Positions 48,801 to 58,764 of a stretch of DNA of 64,000 nucleotides are shown here, piece by piece. The position numbers were made by a program, and so were the translations under genes. How positions within the stretch are numbered: the first letter of the stretch is position 1; each line of letters begins with the position of its first letter. The notes under the pieces were generated by a model, which was not told where the DNA came from, did no database searches, and worked only from the letters and a program-made list of their open reading frames with translations. Source of the stretch: Branchiostoma belcheri (Eukaryota > Chordata > Leptocardii > Amphioxiformes > Branchiostomatidae); contig NW_017802713.1 of NCBI RefSeq assembly GCF_001625305.1, positions 1,585,954 to 1,649,953 on the forward strand. The letters run 5' to 3'.

Positions 48801-51800
48801 AGCGTTGCGCTGGATTTTGCATGGTTAGAAGGGACGTTTTGGTAAGCTGACTGAGACAGGGTTGCCGCCCCCCGTTGGTGTATTGTGTGCGTGTCCTTTG
48901 TAATTCTGAGAGAGAATTTGAACTGGTATGAAGATTGGGGGAATTTTTCTGCAACTGTGTCTGGGAATATAATCAACCATTGCAAGGGGTAGCATGTGAT
49001 TGTATTCCATTTTTCCATGCCAAAGAAAGGGAAAACGTTAGTCAAAATCTTAGGCATTTAAAGGCATCCAATGCGATTTCAGCAAAACTGGAAATATTCT
49101 GAATAAGGCAATCTTTGTGATATTGACACATACTGCTTCACATTAGCACGTTTGAGTCAGTATTTCATACTTTGGGCTTTTAAAACTGAAGAAACAAAGC
49201 CCTGAGATGAGTCCTTTATTTTCTGGGTGGTACCCTAAATATCAGCCCTTCCAGTGACCACTTTCCGTCAGAATTTTTGCCTTGAGGGTCAATATACATT
49301 CATAGTGTGATTTCAACTCAGTATGTGGATAAATGGATAGAATATTGGCTTTGAAAACTCAGGTTTCCAAGCCCTAAAAACTGCACTGGATGCCTCTAAA
49401 CTGTCCAGTGTTATAACTGACAAGTCATAGAATCACATAGAGGAATTTGTAAATTTGCTGACGAAATATACGAAAATCTCACACGGTCTTCCCGTTTCGT
49501 TTCTGAGGCTACAGTTGGCAAGATTCGCTGATCTTTAACCCAAATTCCCTCCGACAGCGGACAACTTTCTACGACAGAGTCCATTAGTTCCTGCTTAGAT
49601 TCGGCACGTCTACATCAGCAAGTAATGGATGCTCCATCCCTCAAGGATATTTGAAATGTAGAATTGGGTCCTGGGGGGAATTGCGCCCACTCCTCATGCA
49701 TGTTGGAAACGATCGGTTCGAATATCAGAACCAAGAAGTTGAGACACTCAAGAAGCTATTAGTGTCACATCAATGGAAAGCTTAGTCTTCTGATGTCTGG
49801 GTTCGCTGAGGTCTAATTCTGGCACGCAAACGCTTCTGAGCCAGCCGTCCCATTTGTGATGCGTTTTTGAAGCTGGGAGATGCACAGCACGAGAGGCTAA
49901 AACAAAGAGTGAAGTAAATTAGGCTCTAGGCACTAAAAATAAGCACTAGCCTTTTAGCAAGATAGAGTGGCTTATCATCAGGAGAACTGATGAAAAAAAA
50001 ACCAGCAAACACAACAATTCGAGGCTGACATTTTACAGCTATTTTGCTAAAGTGAAGAGAAAGACTGCATCTTAAGCAAGAAAGGTCTAGCTACAAGGCT
50101 TAATGGTTTAACGTGAGTGTCAGAATAGCCCTCCAAAAGACCAAACCAAAATGATTCTTACAAGGTACTTGACTTCATTCGAGAATGGTCTTCTACAGTT
50201 TGCTCTTTTGGATTTTTGCGGCAATAAAGACGTCAGAATGCCTTCCAAAATACCAAACCAAAATGATTTTTACAAGGCATTTGACTTCATTCAAGAATGG
50301 TCTTCTACAGTTCGCTCTTTTGGATTTTTGCAGCAATAAAGACGTCAGAATAGCCTTCCAAAATACCAAACCAAAATGATTTTTACAAGGCATTTGACTT
50401 CATTCAAGAATGATCTTCTACAGTTCGCTCTTTCGGATTGTTGCGGCAGTAAAGACGGGCGTATTCCCTACAAGAAGCGTGCGTCTGTAAGGCACAGATG
50501 GTTAATAACAGGGTAGAGGGATTTTACAGCACCCGTGTCGGACTTAAGAAGCACACCTGCTGATTCCCTTTAAACCACCAGGAACGCGCAAACGGAACGC
50601 AGCATGGCAAAACGGTCTTAAACATGTTATTATTCCTCCAGGTTGCCACGGAGGGCCGCGCTGGTATAGATCGCGCGGGCCTTAGCGATAGGGTAGCAAC
50701 GCGGCGAGGGCTCTCGCTGGCTACTGGCATTGCATGCAACATTTGTCTTGTCACAAATGATTAGGTGAAGCCTGTCATCTCAGTTGGGTACCTGTTTCAA
50801 ACCTGTAATTAAAAACCATTAATCTTGTGGACACCCGCCGGGGGAAAACCGCCTCCGAAAACGGTCCGGACTCCCGTGCCGCGTCCAGGCCGGGGCAATC
50901 CTACCGCGGGAACGCGAGAAGCGTGTTCCAACGCGATTAGAAAGACGCGGATACAAGCTAACGCGATTAGAGCTCAACCTGTATTCAACCGCTTTCGGGA
51001 ACAAGATTCATAAAACGATGCGGAGCTCAAAGACTGAAATATGATCACCCCGCAGGTGTGAACAGGGAATCAAAATGGAGGGAAAATTCGCAATAAAAGA
51101 GCGTGACAAATCTGCACAGCAAGTCCCCCGCTTCAAAGGGTCGGGGGTTTTCTTCCGTTTTCTATGGGAGGAGGCTCCCTACCTGGAGTGATACATTTGA
51201 AACACAAAAGTGTGTGTAAATACAGGCTAGTCGAGACGGAGGAAAGAAAACAGCAGATGTCTAGGAGAACTCTCTCTCTCTGCTATGTCTGGAAGAGAGG
51301 TGTTCGTTCTAACACTTGCTGTATAAAAGGAGAGCAAATAGTTATCGGAAGTGCTGAATATTCATTGCTTTCCTGCAAAAAAAAACTCCACATGGAATAC
51401 AATTGTACTCAGCTTTTGCAGAGTATAAATGACTTCTGGAAGGTTATCCACATTCCCAAAATTGTGTTGGTAAAAGCAAATATCATATCATAAGTAGTTA
51501 CCGATTCTATCTATCACTGCTTGACCATTTCAAATTGAGAAACATATTCACTGATTTTCATTTTTACTAGGTTTTATTGAACTTCCAACAGTGTTCTTTT
51601 GACCAGTGTTGTCTTTGAGTGTTTTATTTCCAAAGAATTTGGCAACCTGATATTTAATTTTCTCAACCTCTTATTTCAGTGGACAATACTGTCATATAAC
51701 CCTGACATGTGCTGGGTATGTAGCACACTGCTTTTTCTGACTAGACCAAACAATGTAACCATATCAGTGATATAACGTTTTATTCATGATGGTTGAGCCA

Positions 51801-53672
51801 CTGGCTTCTTTGACTAGACCAATCTCTGCATACATTTTTCACAGCCCTGGCCTTTGGTTGAACTTAAAATCTGGCTTAAGACCAGAGACATGGAATCCGT
51901 CAAACGCCCCGGCCCATTCAAAACACAGCAAGGTCTCTATTCTTAGTAGCTGTCAAGTATATACCTACTTAGCATTACCTCTATCCAAGCACGAGTGTCC
52001 CCAACCCAGACCGTGGCATTCCGGCCTTTCATCGCACTTCAACCACGGCTAAAGCGACAATTACGCTTGAAAGCCCGGTGCGCGCACAATGCCACCTAAT
52101 ATGTAACGCTCTGTTACCCCACAATTGTAATTGATTCAGGCACTCAAAGCTTTCTCTGTCCCTCTAGTCAAACAACTGCTTGTGGGAAAAGATGTCGCGA
52201 GGAACCCCTTGAGTGGAAAGCCAACAAGTGTCGGCGAAGTCGGCGGTGGCACGGGACATCCTGAGAGAAAAGTTACCTGGTTGGCACAAAGTACAACTTT
52301 GTAGCAGATGGCAAAGTGTTCTTCAACACGTAGACAAAAGAACTGACAGAGAAACCAATGGGTGGGGGGAACAGTACGTCCCCCATTGAGACCGGAACAA
52401 AACATCATTCACTCTTGCTAACTTTTGACTCCGTAAACCCTGCCAAATATCTTTAAAATTAACCTGCAAATTGGACCATTTCGTTCCTACCAATACAAGA
52501 GGCCGTCCGCTGTCACTTACGTGAACTTGTTTTCTAAGGATTACATTCCCCGCAAGTATGACTGTATATTTTCTTTCCGCTTCTTTTGTTATACAGAATT
52601 TTCCGCTGAATCAGAGCTTTTCCCAATATTTGTTATCGCTTGACAAATATTGGTAATACTCCTAGAAGTGACAGATGGTGACAGGGTGACTGGAAGGTTT
52701 GCGTGACCTCAAGTGACGCTTGAGCGATGTTAAGTATAAACTTTCTAACAACTTGACATTCCAGAAGAGACAGTAAACGCCACCTGTGAATAACTGTGGG
52801 AAACAAGTCCTTTCAACGCTGTCAAGACATCCGATGACTGAACTTCTCAAGAGTTCTTGAACTTCTTGTCACAGCTGTATTGTTTTCTTATACTTTTCTG
52901 TGACCAGAACTTCAAAGTCAGGTCAAGAACACGACAAGTAAAAGGTCATAAGTGACATTCTCTTTTAAATCAAGCCAACTCTGGACCATTGTAATGACTA
53001 CTGCACTGGAAGTTCAAAACATTTGTTTTGTTTTTGCTTATGTCTAAAAGAGTTAAGAAACGGCACCTTAAAGTGTGCTGAGTGGCAGAAAATGTTCTTG
53101 CTTTCTCTTGTCTTGTTACCAGTCATACCTGTGAGTGACTCCATTGTTCAACTATCGTTTTCATAGCTCTGCATTTTAGTGTGTGCTATGTTTTCCTCAT
53201 TGTCGAAAAGTGGGAATTTTCAGTCCCGTTCAGTGTTGCATAGTTTTAACTACAACACTCTCTTGTCTGGCTCAACCACCCTCATACCAATCCTCAATAC
53301 CATTTTCCTCAGTCTGAGTAGTTGAGTACGAGTAGTTCTTTATTAAGTGACAAGATCATACTGTACATCTTGAAACTTTAGCAGTGGTTACATTTTCACC
53401 GCGACCTCCCCACTGCAAATTCATGACACTGCGAGTAAGAGTTCCTAAACAAACCGTTTGGTTCCCTGCGAAAGTAAATGTATTTACAGTATGAAGGTGG
53501 GTAAACCTACCATTTTGTTCCCTGCTAAGAAAGATAACTTTACAGTATGAAGGTACACCTACCGTTTGGTTCCCTCCTCTTGTCCCACCAGTGAGTCCTT
53601 GGACATCTCCATCAGTCGCATGGCCTCGTTCACATCGTCCTTCTCAACTACATCCACCAACCGCAGACGAGC
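33628..53672 (-). CDS. MCM7: MCM7 replicative helicase subunit, 3' end of gene (last two exons)
   Basis: MCM7 is one of six subunits of the MCM2-7 ring, the AAA+ motor of the CMG helicase that unwinds DNA at replication forks in the nucleus. Two minus-strand exons are visible: 53672-53563 (end of the AAA+ lid region) and 33832-33628 (C-terminal winged-helix domain with stop). They join in phase (AAACG + G gives Lys-Arg), giving [28 protein letters not shown]. The same span in human MCM7, as remembered, has the same length with no gap, so no exon is missing between them. The intron is about 19.7 kb, unusually long for this gene, and filled with MITEs and tandem repeats. The N-terminal domain and AAA+ core are off the right edge. 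Confidence 0.93.
33832..34445 (+). repeat. tandem duplication of the MCM7 intron end, one copy interrupted by a MITE
   Basis: AATGGAAAATACAAAATATG and GTAAATGTGATATCTTTT, followed by AATGTGCAATTGGTTTTGAT, occur at 33836-33881 plus 34275-34310 (split by the MITE) and again uninterrupted at 34356-34445. The second copy includes the equivalent of the splice acceptor, changed from CAG to ATG on the minus strand. Confidence 0.85.
33898..34271 (+). mobile_element. GGCCACACC-type MITE, subfamily 1, TAA target duplication
   Basis: 374 bp with inverted ends of about 33 bp (GGCCACACCAATTTAAT... / ...AAATTGGTGTGGCC), the inner part including TTGGTTAACGGATT and AATCCGTTAACCAA. Flanked on both sides by TAA. 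3-bp TWA duplications are typical of PIF/Harbinger elements. A nearby tandem duplicate of the host sequence lacks the element. No transposase. Confidence 0.9.
34810..34954 (+). repeat. minisatellite, 29 bp x 5
   Basis: Five consecutive units of GAAGTGATCTGTTCCCC + AAGTAAAATTCT. The first four are essentially identical and the fifth ends AAGACT. Because 29 is not a multiple of 3, the reverse strand cycles through three peptide phrases ([29 protein letters not shown]). Confidence 0.97.
35056..35512 (+). repeat. tandem array, three units of about 155 bp
   Basis: Units start at 35056, 35211 and 35368 with GCAACTT.AACTT and share AACCATC.AAGTC, AACATCCAA, AAATCCGA.CTGTTGTG, CAACTATTA.TTAAGAGGCTGTC-like blocks and GGAAGGTGTGAGAATTGT. 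Diverged, so older than the neighbouring minisatellite. Confidence 0.88.
36951..37023 (+). repeat. (AACC)n microsatellite, about 18 units
   Basis: Uninterrupted AACC tetranucleotide run of about 73 bp. Confidence 0.98.
37298..37617 (+). mobile_element. GGTGCACC-rich MITE with CAGGGCTCGAAAT ends
   Basis: Begins CAGGGCTCGAAATTCATTT and ends CAGTATTTCCAGCCCTG. Near both ends are several GTGCACC/GGGTGCAC words that can pair. A second copy is at 58765-59074. No clear target duplication was found, so superfamily is unassigned. Confidence 0.8.
38118..38220. repeat. perfect-armed hairpin of about 100 bp
   Basis: AAACTGCAATTTCCAACACAAC and its exact complement face each other across a loop of about 60 bases (ACTGTACAACTCCAGTCTTTG region). 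Outside words (GAACTTTCAAGATAAA at about 38253) are shared with 25935-26035, so the hairpin probably formed by rearrangement within that dispersed family. Confidence 0.8.
38877..38897 (+). repeat. (TA)n microsatellite
   Basis: About ten TA dinucleotides in a row within an AT-rich stretch. Confidence 0.9.
39220..39587 (+). mobile_element. GGCCACACC-type MITE, subfamily 1, TTA target duplication
   Basis: 368 bp, near-identical to the copy at 33898 over its whole length (one terminal change, CACCCC). Flanked by TTA on each side (39217-39219 and 39588-39590). Confidence 0.92.
40129..40439 (+). mobile_element. GGCCTAGGAAAAA-type MITE, CCA target duplication
   Basis: 311 bp with ends GGCCTAGGAAAAAATG and TTTTTTTCCTAGGCC, flanked by CCA on both sides. 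Subterminal blocks include TTTCCCGACCGACCCTAG and CCTACCTACCGACC. Confidence 0.85.
40974..41313 (-). mobile_element. GGCCTAGGAAAAA-type MITE, inverted second copy, TTG target duplication
   Basis: Reverse-oriented relative of 40129-40439, about 530 bp away, with GGTCGGTAGGTAGGGATTAT and AGGGTCGGTCGGGAAAC at its subtermini. Both flanks read TTG. It differs from its partner by small indels and substitutions. Confidence 0.85.
43025..43630 (+). repeat. tandem array, four units of about 150-170 bp
   Basis: Each unit contains TTTTTTTTCAGTTTGG.AAAA, GAAAGAACCAAATATTA, GGTTAGTCTAGTTGGGGCAA, ATCAGCAATATT and AGTAGCAAGAAAATTGGGAG in order. The poly-T block before CAGTTTGG varies in length between units. 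Confidence 0.92.
44552..44865 (+). repeat. two diverged tandem units of about 177 bp
   Basis: GATTGCCA, then GGGTTAGGC.GCGAAAAAC, AATTC..TGGATGCCA, CACTAA.TTTGTTCTCTT and AAAAAATTTGACTA...ATCTGATCAA occur twice in order, starting near 44552 and 44728. Confidence 0.85.
48009..48248 (+). repeat. short direct repeat pair
   Basis: AACAGAAGAAAACCATGCTG followed by TATCCATTCTGC.AGGAAAA occurs at about 48009-48055 and again at about 48199-48243. AAGCATGAAAAATCATCA is also repeated between them. Confidence 0.75.
49062..49395 (+). mobile_element. 334-bp MITE with AGGCATCC ends
   Basis: Ends AGGCATCCAATGCG and GCACTGGATGCCT pair imperfectly as inverted repeats. The interior is shared with 29865-30195. 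Flanks (TTAA and CTAA) do not give a certain target duplication. Confidence 0.75.
50121..50458 (+). repeat. tandem array, three units of 113 bp
   Basis: Units begin at 50121, 50234 and 50346 with CAGAATAGCC-TCCAAAA and share CAAACCAAAATGATTTTTAC, GACTTCATTCAAGAATGGTC and GCTCTTTTGGATTTTTGC. Close similarity suggests recent amplification. Confidence 0.95.
53453..53560 (-). repeat. two tandem copies of the MCM7 exon/donor boundary
   Basis: The sequence spanning the exon end and GT donor is copied twice into the intron as units of 56 bp (53453-53508) and 52 bp (53509-53560). Each repeats AGGGAAC(C/A)AAA(C/A)G-like exon-end sequence on the minus strand. The nearer copy keeps a GTAGGT donor preceded by GCAG. 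Confidence 0.85.
53563..53672 (-). CDS. MCM7: MCM7 penultimate exon: AAA+ lid helices
   Basis: 110 bp, 36 codons plus two bases: [20 protein letters not shown], then [16 protein letters not shown] and a split Arg. It matches the conserved MCM7 stretch between the AAA+ core and the winged helix almost residue for residue. The acceptor is TGACTGTTGCAG and the donor GTAGGT; it probably begins in phase 0, following a ...STAL exon that is not in the window. The exon/donor boundary has been tandemly copied twice just downstream (53453-53560). Confidence 0.94.
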
Positions 53673-53742
53673 CTGCAACAGTCACAACAAGGTCCACGAC
53701 ATCAGCATCTTTCCAAAGCTTTTGCGATATCTAGATATAATT

Positions 53743-53960
53743 ATGTTTACCAAAGGAAAACATATTGTTTTTGCTATGTTTCCTCTTCTTTCAAAAGATC
53801 AATATCCTCAACCAGATTGTCTGTCACCATGGTAACTACTGTTGGGTTACATCATGTTGCATTTTCATAGCTGGAGGGATTTAGACTCCTGTCTGACCAT
53901 ATATACAATGTACAGGAATGTGTTAAGAATTAACAGAGCAGACCATATGGGAAGGTGAAC
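53743..53960 (+). repeat. dispersed repeat, copy 1 of an inverted pair
   Basis: TGTTTACC.AAGGAAAACATAT, TTGTTTTTGCT.TGTTTCCTC, CATGTTGCA.TTT and GAATTAACAGAGCAGACCAT reappear as the reverse complement at 60285-60488. Overall similarity is high with small indels. Confidence 0.88.
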
Positions 53961-54794
53961 ATTATGCATTTGTTCACCTTCTGACTGCTTCTTATGAATC
54001 CCTGATGCCTTTCTAGTTCTTAGGTGTTTATTATAAAACTTTCTTTATTTTGTTATTTGTGGAATCTTTACTTCTTTATTTGTGGCAACTTACTACCAAT
54101 GTTTAAAGCATATCTCATATCTTGGTAGTCCTTCGGAGCTGTATATCTCATACTAGTATACAGCTTCTTTCAAAACAAGTGAGCTCTCTTTTCTGGGTGG
54201 GAACGGAACACGAAGACCAAAATCTACAAAAGTGCAAATGGCAACCACAGAACGAGGTTCACACTGCCTAATGCACTTTCCACAACGTGTTTGCTTCCAC
54301 AAAATGTCACCAATGCCACCGACAAACTATGACAAATACAGGAGGTCCCGTGGGCAAGCTTAGAGTCAATCACTGCGGCCACCTCCAATCCCGCGACCTT
54401 TACTCTCCCGATCGCTACTTAAGACTCGGTCGACCCCTCCAGCTTCCAATCTTGAAAACAAAGTTCCTCGGGGCGTGTCAAAGGTTACGGGAGAACATGC
54501 CCCCAATCTCGGATGGTCCAAAATGATAAATGTCGGGGAAGGTGTTTTACTCCGCAGTAATTTAGGCACTACCTAATTCCCGCTTATCTTATACATGACC
54601 CTTGCTTATACAGGAACAGCCAAGCACCTTCTAGGAAAAAAGTATATGTCTCGAGGATATGGAAGTAATATGAGGGATGGTCTGAAACCGTCAAAATGTT
54701 GTTGCTAAAAAAAGGAATGTACTAGTATAAGAAGGGCACTTTCTTAGACTGTGTAACTTGCAGAGAAAAAAGAGTTTGCAGTAGAATTTTTGAT

Positions 54795-55062
54795 ACATGA
54801 ACACACATGCTTTACTTGAACTTCCAAAAGCCATAAAGATTTAATCACATTAAAATTAAGTCAATAGAAACCAGTAAAGACCATGCTATTTTTGAGAAAT
54901 GACACAAAAACATGATGTGATTTTCACAAACAAACACACATGCTTTACTTGAACTTCCAAAAGTTATAAAGATTTAATCACATTAAAATTAAGTAAAAAG
55001 AAACCAGTAAAGACAATGCTATATTGAGAAAGGACACAAAGGCATGATGCGATTTTCATGCC
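54795..55062 (+). repeat. two tandem units of about 135 bp
   Basis: CACACATGCTTTACTTGAAC, TTCCAAAAG..ATAAAGATT, TAATCACATTAAAATTAAGT and AGAAACCAGTAAAGAC occur twice, followed each time by CATGATG.GATTTTCA. Confidence 0.93.
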
Positions 55063-56173
55063 ATGTCTATGACTGCGAAATGACCAAACTTCTCTGACAC
55101 ACCGACCGAATTCGGTGCTCAACTTCTCAAAAAGGAATCTTCTGACTCATTCTGATTCATGGAATCAGACGGGAATAAATTTCGTTCCCGACACGAACCC
55201 TGCGGATTGTCTGCCCTCCGTTCTCCGAGTTCACCGCGATGTCACCGACATGTCAAACCGCGCCCCTGCGAAACACGCCCCAGAACCCCACATTTCCTCC
55301 CCAACATTAAGTCGTGTTACAAAGATCACCCGCAGGCAATATCCCGACTAATGCAGGCATCAATTTACTACAAGCAATTACTGCATGCAAAAGAGACGTC
55401 GGCAGATCCTTATCAAATTTCACATTCTGAAACACCGTCAAATTTTCAATAGGACATTTACGTGTGTCGTGGAGATAATCTAATTAAAGCGCTTGAAGGA
55501 TTGGTCTAAGTGTAGGGCTTGCACAATTTGACATGGTAGAATTGCATTTTACGTTGGCTTCTAAAGGGTGTATTTGTTCAACGGTAAAGTTGTTTGGACT
55601 GTGAAATGTTGGTAAATGTAATCCTGATTTAATGCTGTTATGTGCTTGAAAGAGTAAATATACAGCCGCGCAGACGACATAACATTTAGGGAATAAAGGG
55701 ACGTTTCAAAGGACACGCTGCGCTCCATTTATTAACCGCCTATCTGGGGATAAAGATATGAATTCGCAGCCAGCGTGCATACAGGATTATCTCCCGCCAA
55801 GTTCACTAAAAATCGATCTAATGCGCGGGGAACAGAGAGCTGGTACGGAGAGCGATAGATCTCGCTGTCAGTGGCGAGAAGTGAGCGGGATAGATAAGGA
55901 ACGTGATGTATCGGCTGTCAGGGCGCGGGAAAATGGCAGGACGGGATTGGGCTGTTTGTAGATTTCTCTATTCTTTCGGTGACTGAGTGCAGACAGTGGC
56001 GGTGTTATCTCCGAGCGACAGAGCCAACATCTGCGTGCTCCGCGGAGCAAGCTGGGACAGACTCATATCATGAAGTGACAATGTTTTTCCTACCCTTACC
56101 TTGACACAGAGCACCACCAACCCTACAGACATGAAAAAAATCAGTCAAAAACGTGGTTGTGATCTATTTTGGA

Positions 56174-56563
56174 CAGTGCTGTGTACCTAAACCCACATTT
56201 AAGTTCAGGTCCGGATTCAAGTCCAGAGGTTTAGGTTCAGTTCCAGACTCGTAAGTCCAGACCTAAAGCCATGGCATATACAAAATTGCATGTTGGCAAC
56301 CTTGCAACGTTGATTGGGCAAAACTTTGGCCACATAAAATGGAGGCTGAGACTTGACAATGCGGATGGCAATGTTTTCTTCATTTTGCAGAACAGATTTT
56401 AAAATCTATGGAAGGTTTTAGGTGGTTTGGAAAGAAATGGGGGCATGTTTTTTTTTTTTTGTAATAAGTCTGGAATCGGTTCTTGACTTTTAGTTTTTTT
56501 AGGACTTGAAACTTAATATTTTTAAAGGTCCTGGACCGGCCCAGCAAATGGTACACAGTACTA
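56174..56563 (+). mobile_element. 390-bp hAT-type MITE with 8-bp target duplication
   Basis: Starts CAGTGCTGTGTACC and ends GGTACACAGTACTA (inverted with two mismatches), flanked by perfect ATTTTGGA on both sides (56166-56173, 56564-56571). CAGTG ends and 8-bp duplications are hallmarks of hAT elements. The interior has internal TCCGGA palindromes and a poly-T run; no transposase. Confidence 0.9.
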
Positions 56564-57149
56564 ATTTTGGACAGTCAGAAACGGATAGTACTTACCGTTT
56601 CCATACCGACAACTATGTTGCTTGATTTCAACAAACCGTCTTTTACAAATCTGAAGCATCCTCTTATTGCTACTTGACACTCTACCATCCTATGGGTGCT
56701 GTGTAATATATTTCATACTGCGTACTTGGGAAAATTGACAACTTTGATGTATATACAGTGAGTTTTAAGCCTTAAAGTCTGTACCTGAAACATAGCATGG
56801 ATTAGACCACAACTTAATGCAATAACCTTGGACTGAAAGGCTCAACCGCAGCCTTTTTAGTTCTTACAATCTTTTATTAAAATCAAAATGAGTGGAACTG
56901 ATTAATTAATATACTCTGGGTAATCACAGAAAGCAATGCCCAGAATATAATTTTAATCTTAAAAGAATCTATAATATTTATCATTTCAATGTAGAAATGA
57001 ACTAGAAAGCAGCAGTGTATGTACGATATGGTGTTTTGAGTATTTGTCATAATATTTTATTGTTGTTTACGTCCGTCCTATTTTTTCTGTAGTAAATCTT
57101 GATACAATCTTTTTCAATAAGTGCTAATTTTATTAGCAAATCAATTTTA

Positions 57150-57498
57150 GGCCACACCAATTTAATTTTTTGGTTAAAGGATTTGCCTGCTTAATTTTTT
57201 TCCGATTTAAAAAAAAAATCAGAATCAACTGCAAAATGCTCATATTTTGCCCTGAACAGTTGAAAACAGTCCTTTCCATCCTAGTTGTTACAGTTATTCC
57301 ATCTTTCAATGCAGTGGTATCATTAAAAGTTCAAAATTCATTGTATAAATTTTGAACCAGTCTGGTGTGTTGACTTCATGGCTCCTATCATACCATTTTG
57401 GGCCATAATAGGATGCCTAGGCCTGTTTTTATTTCATCCACCCGCTCCATTATTTTTCTAGAAAAATTCGTTAACCAAGAAATTAAATTGGTGTGGCC
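57150..57498 (-). mobile_element. GGCCACACC-type MITE, subfamily 1, inverted copy, TTA duplication
   Basis: 349 bp, reverse orientation relative to 33898 and 39220. Flanked by TTA at both ends. The left-end interior (GGTTAAAGGATTTGCC) has diverged and a short stretch is deleted. Confidence 0.9.
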
Positions 57499-57787
57499 TT
57501 AGTACTGAGAAAGAGTTGTCTCCCTATTAACAAAAAAAAGGTACTCCCAAGTTGGACCCATGTACATGTATGTATGTAGGTATTACCTAGGTTGATGGGT
57601 GCTCACGGGTAGGTATTATAGTCATCAGCATGTAAATGCAGTTCCCCATGTATCTAATGATAATCCACTTCACCATGCAAACCTCTCGAGACTCAATGTT
57701 GAATCACTAATATTATGGGAAGGGGAGGTACTTTTGGAGTATGGATTTTAACATGTATTGTAGTAGTTTGGTAAGGAAGTTCCTAAA

Positions 57788-58140
57788 GACCACACCAGTT
57801 TAATTTGTTGGTTCTCAGATTATTTCACAAAAAATCTGAAGCGACGGGGAAAAAAAAAAAAATAGAAACAGGTCTAGGCATTCTATTATAGCCCCAAAGG
57901 CTACAATAAGAGTCAACACAAAAGGCTGGGTTAACATTTGAACAATGAATTTTGAACTTTTAATCAAACCACTGCATTGATAGATGGAAAAACTGTAACA
58001 ACTAGGAACAAATGGACTTTTCTCAACTGTTGGGGGCAAAATATGAGCATATTTGAGTTAATTTAGAACCAGAATCTTTTTCCTTTTTTTCAGAAAAAAA
58101 TGAAGAGGCAAATCTGAGAACTAATAGATTAGGTGTGGCC
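57788..58140 (+). mobile_element. GGCCACACC-type MITE, subfamily 2
   Basis: Left end GACCACACCAGTTTAATTTG and right end AGATTAGGTGTGGCC followed by TAA. The body resembles 25093 and 63826 (TCAGATT, GAAGCGACGGGG, AATCAAACCACTGCATTG). It lies 289 bp from the subfamily 1 copy at 57150-57498. Confidence 0.85.
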
Positions 58141-58764
58141 TAAGAATGGCATTGAAAGTTTGATGTTAAGGCATTAGCGGCGAGCTACGGATAGTGTCAG
58201 AGCGCGGATGTTTAGGACATCTCGTTTCCCGCGGGGCTAAAACGTCAGTCTGCGCAACGTTACCGCTCGGCGCTACGAACCGACGGACTACTTGGGATGG
58301 TAATTACGCCATATCGGGGCAGGTGTTAGATTTAACCAAGATTCCATCAGTGGATTCCGTAGGCATTAGGGAGAGCTGGAGAGGGATTATTCCACGTATT
58401 TGGGAGAAAATTCCCCCGGCGGTTCCAAATGCAGCGCTCAGCACCGCCTTGGGAGCGGCGCATACGAAAATCAATCAGGGCGACAGTACGGAATCCTCGG
58501 CGAGGATTTATCGGCGAATTCCGTATTCAATCATACGCGTTAAATAAGAATATGGCACGCCATAATGACGACATGAGAAACAAGTACCTTTTATGTCGGG
58601 TAGACTAATAACTAGGATGAATTACATCATTACAGGCCTTGTCCTCACATAATGCTGGCCTTTTGCAATCACAGATAACGACGCATGTTTACTGCCTGCC
58701 ACACGCGTGTGTCATTTTCAAACGGAATTTTACAACTATCATTTCGTGTTTCCTTCTTACCCTT

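Larger units (their letters stand above)
33833..53562. other. MCM7: MCM7 last intron, about 19.7 kb
   Basis: Contains at least six mobile-element copies and seven tandem arrays, listed separately. Single-copy stretches without recognised features include 35513-36950, 37618-38100, 41314-43020, 45960-48000 and 50459-53450. GC-balanced islands at 41580-41900, 42780-42960, 44340-44600, 46930-47100 and 50640-51010 have no homology I recognise. No other protein-coding exon was identified on either strand. Confidence 0.7.

Noticed and set aside
56082..56104. 23-bp minus-strand micro-exon with good acceptor and donor
   Set aside because: It has a pyrimidine tract, TCTGTAG and a GTAAGG donor, but the encoded residues (LVVLCVK or WWCSVS) fit nowhere in MCM7, whose flanking exon is accounted for.
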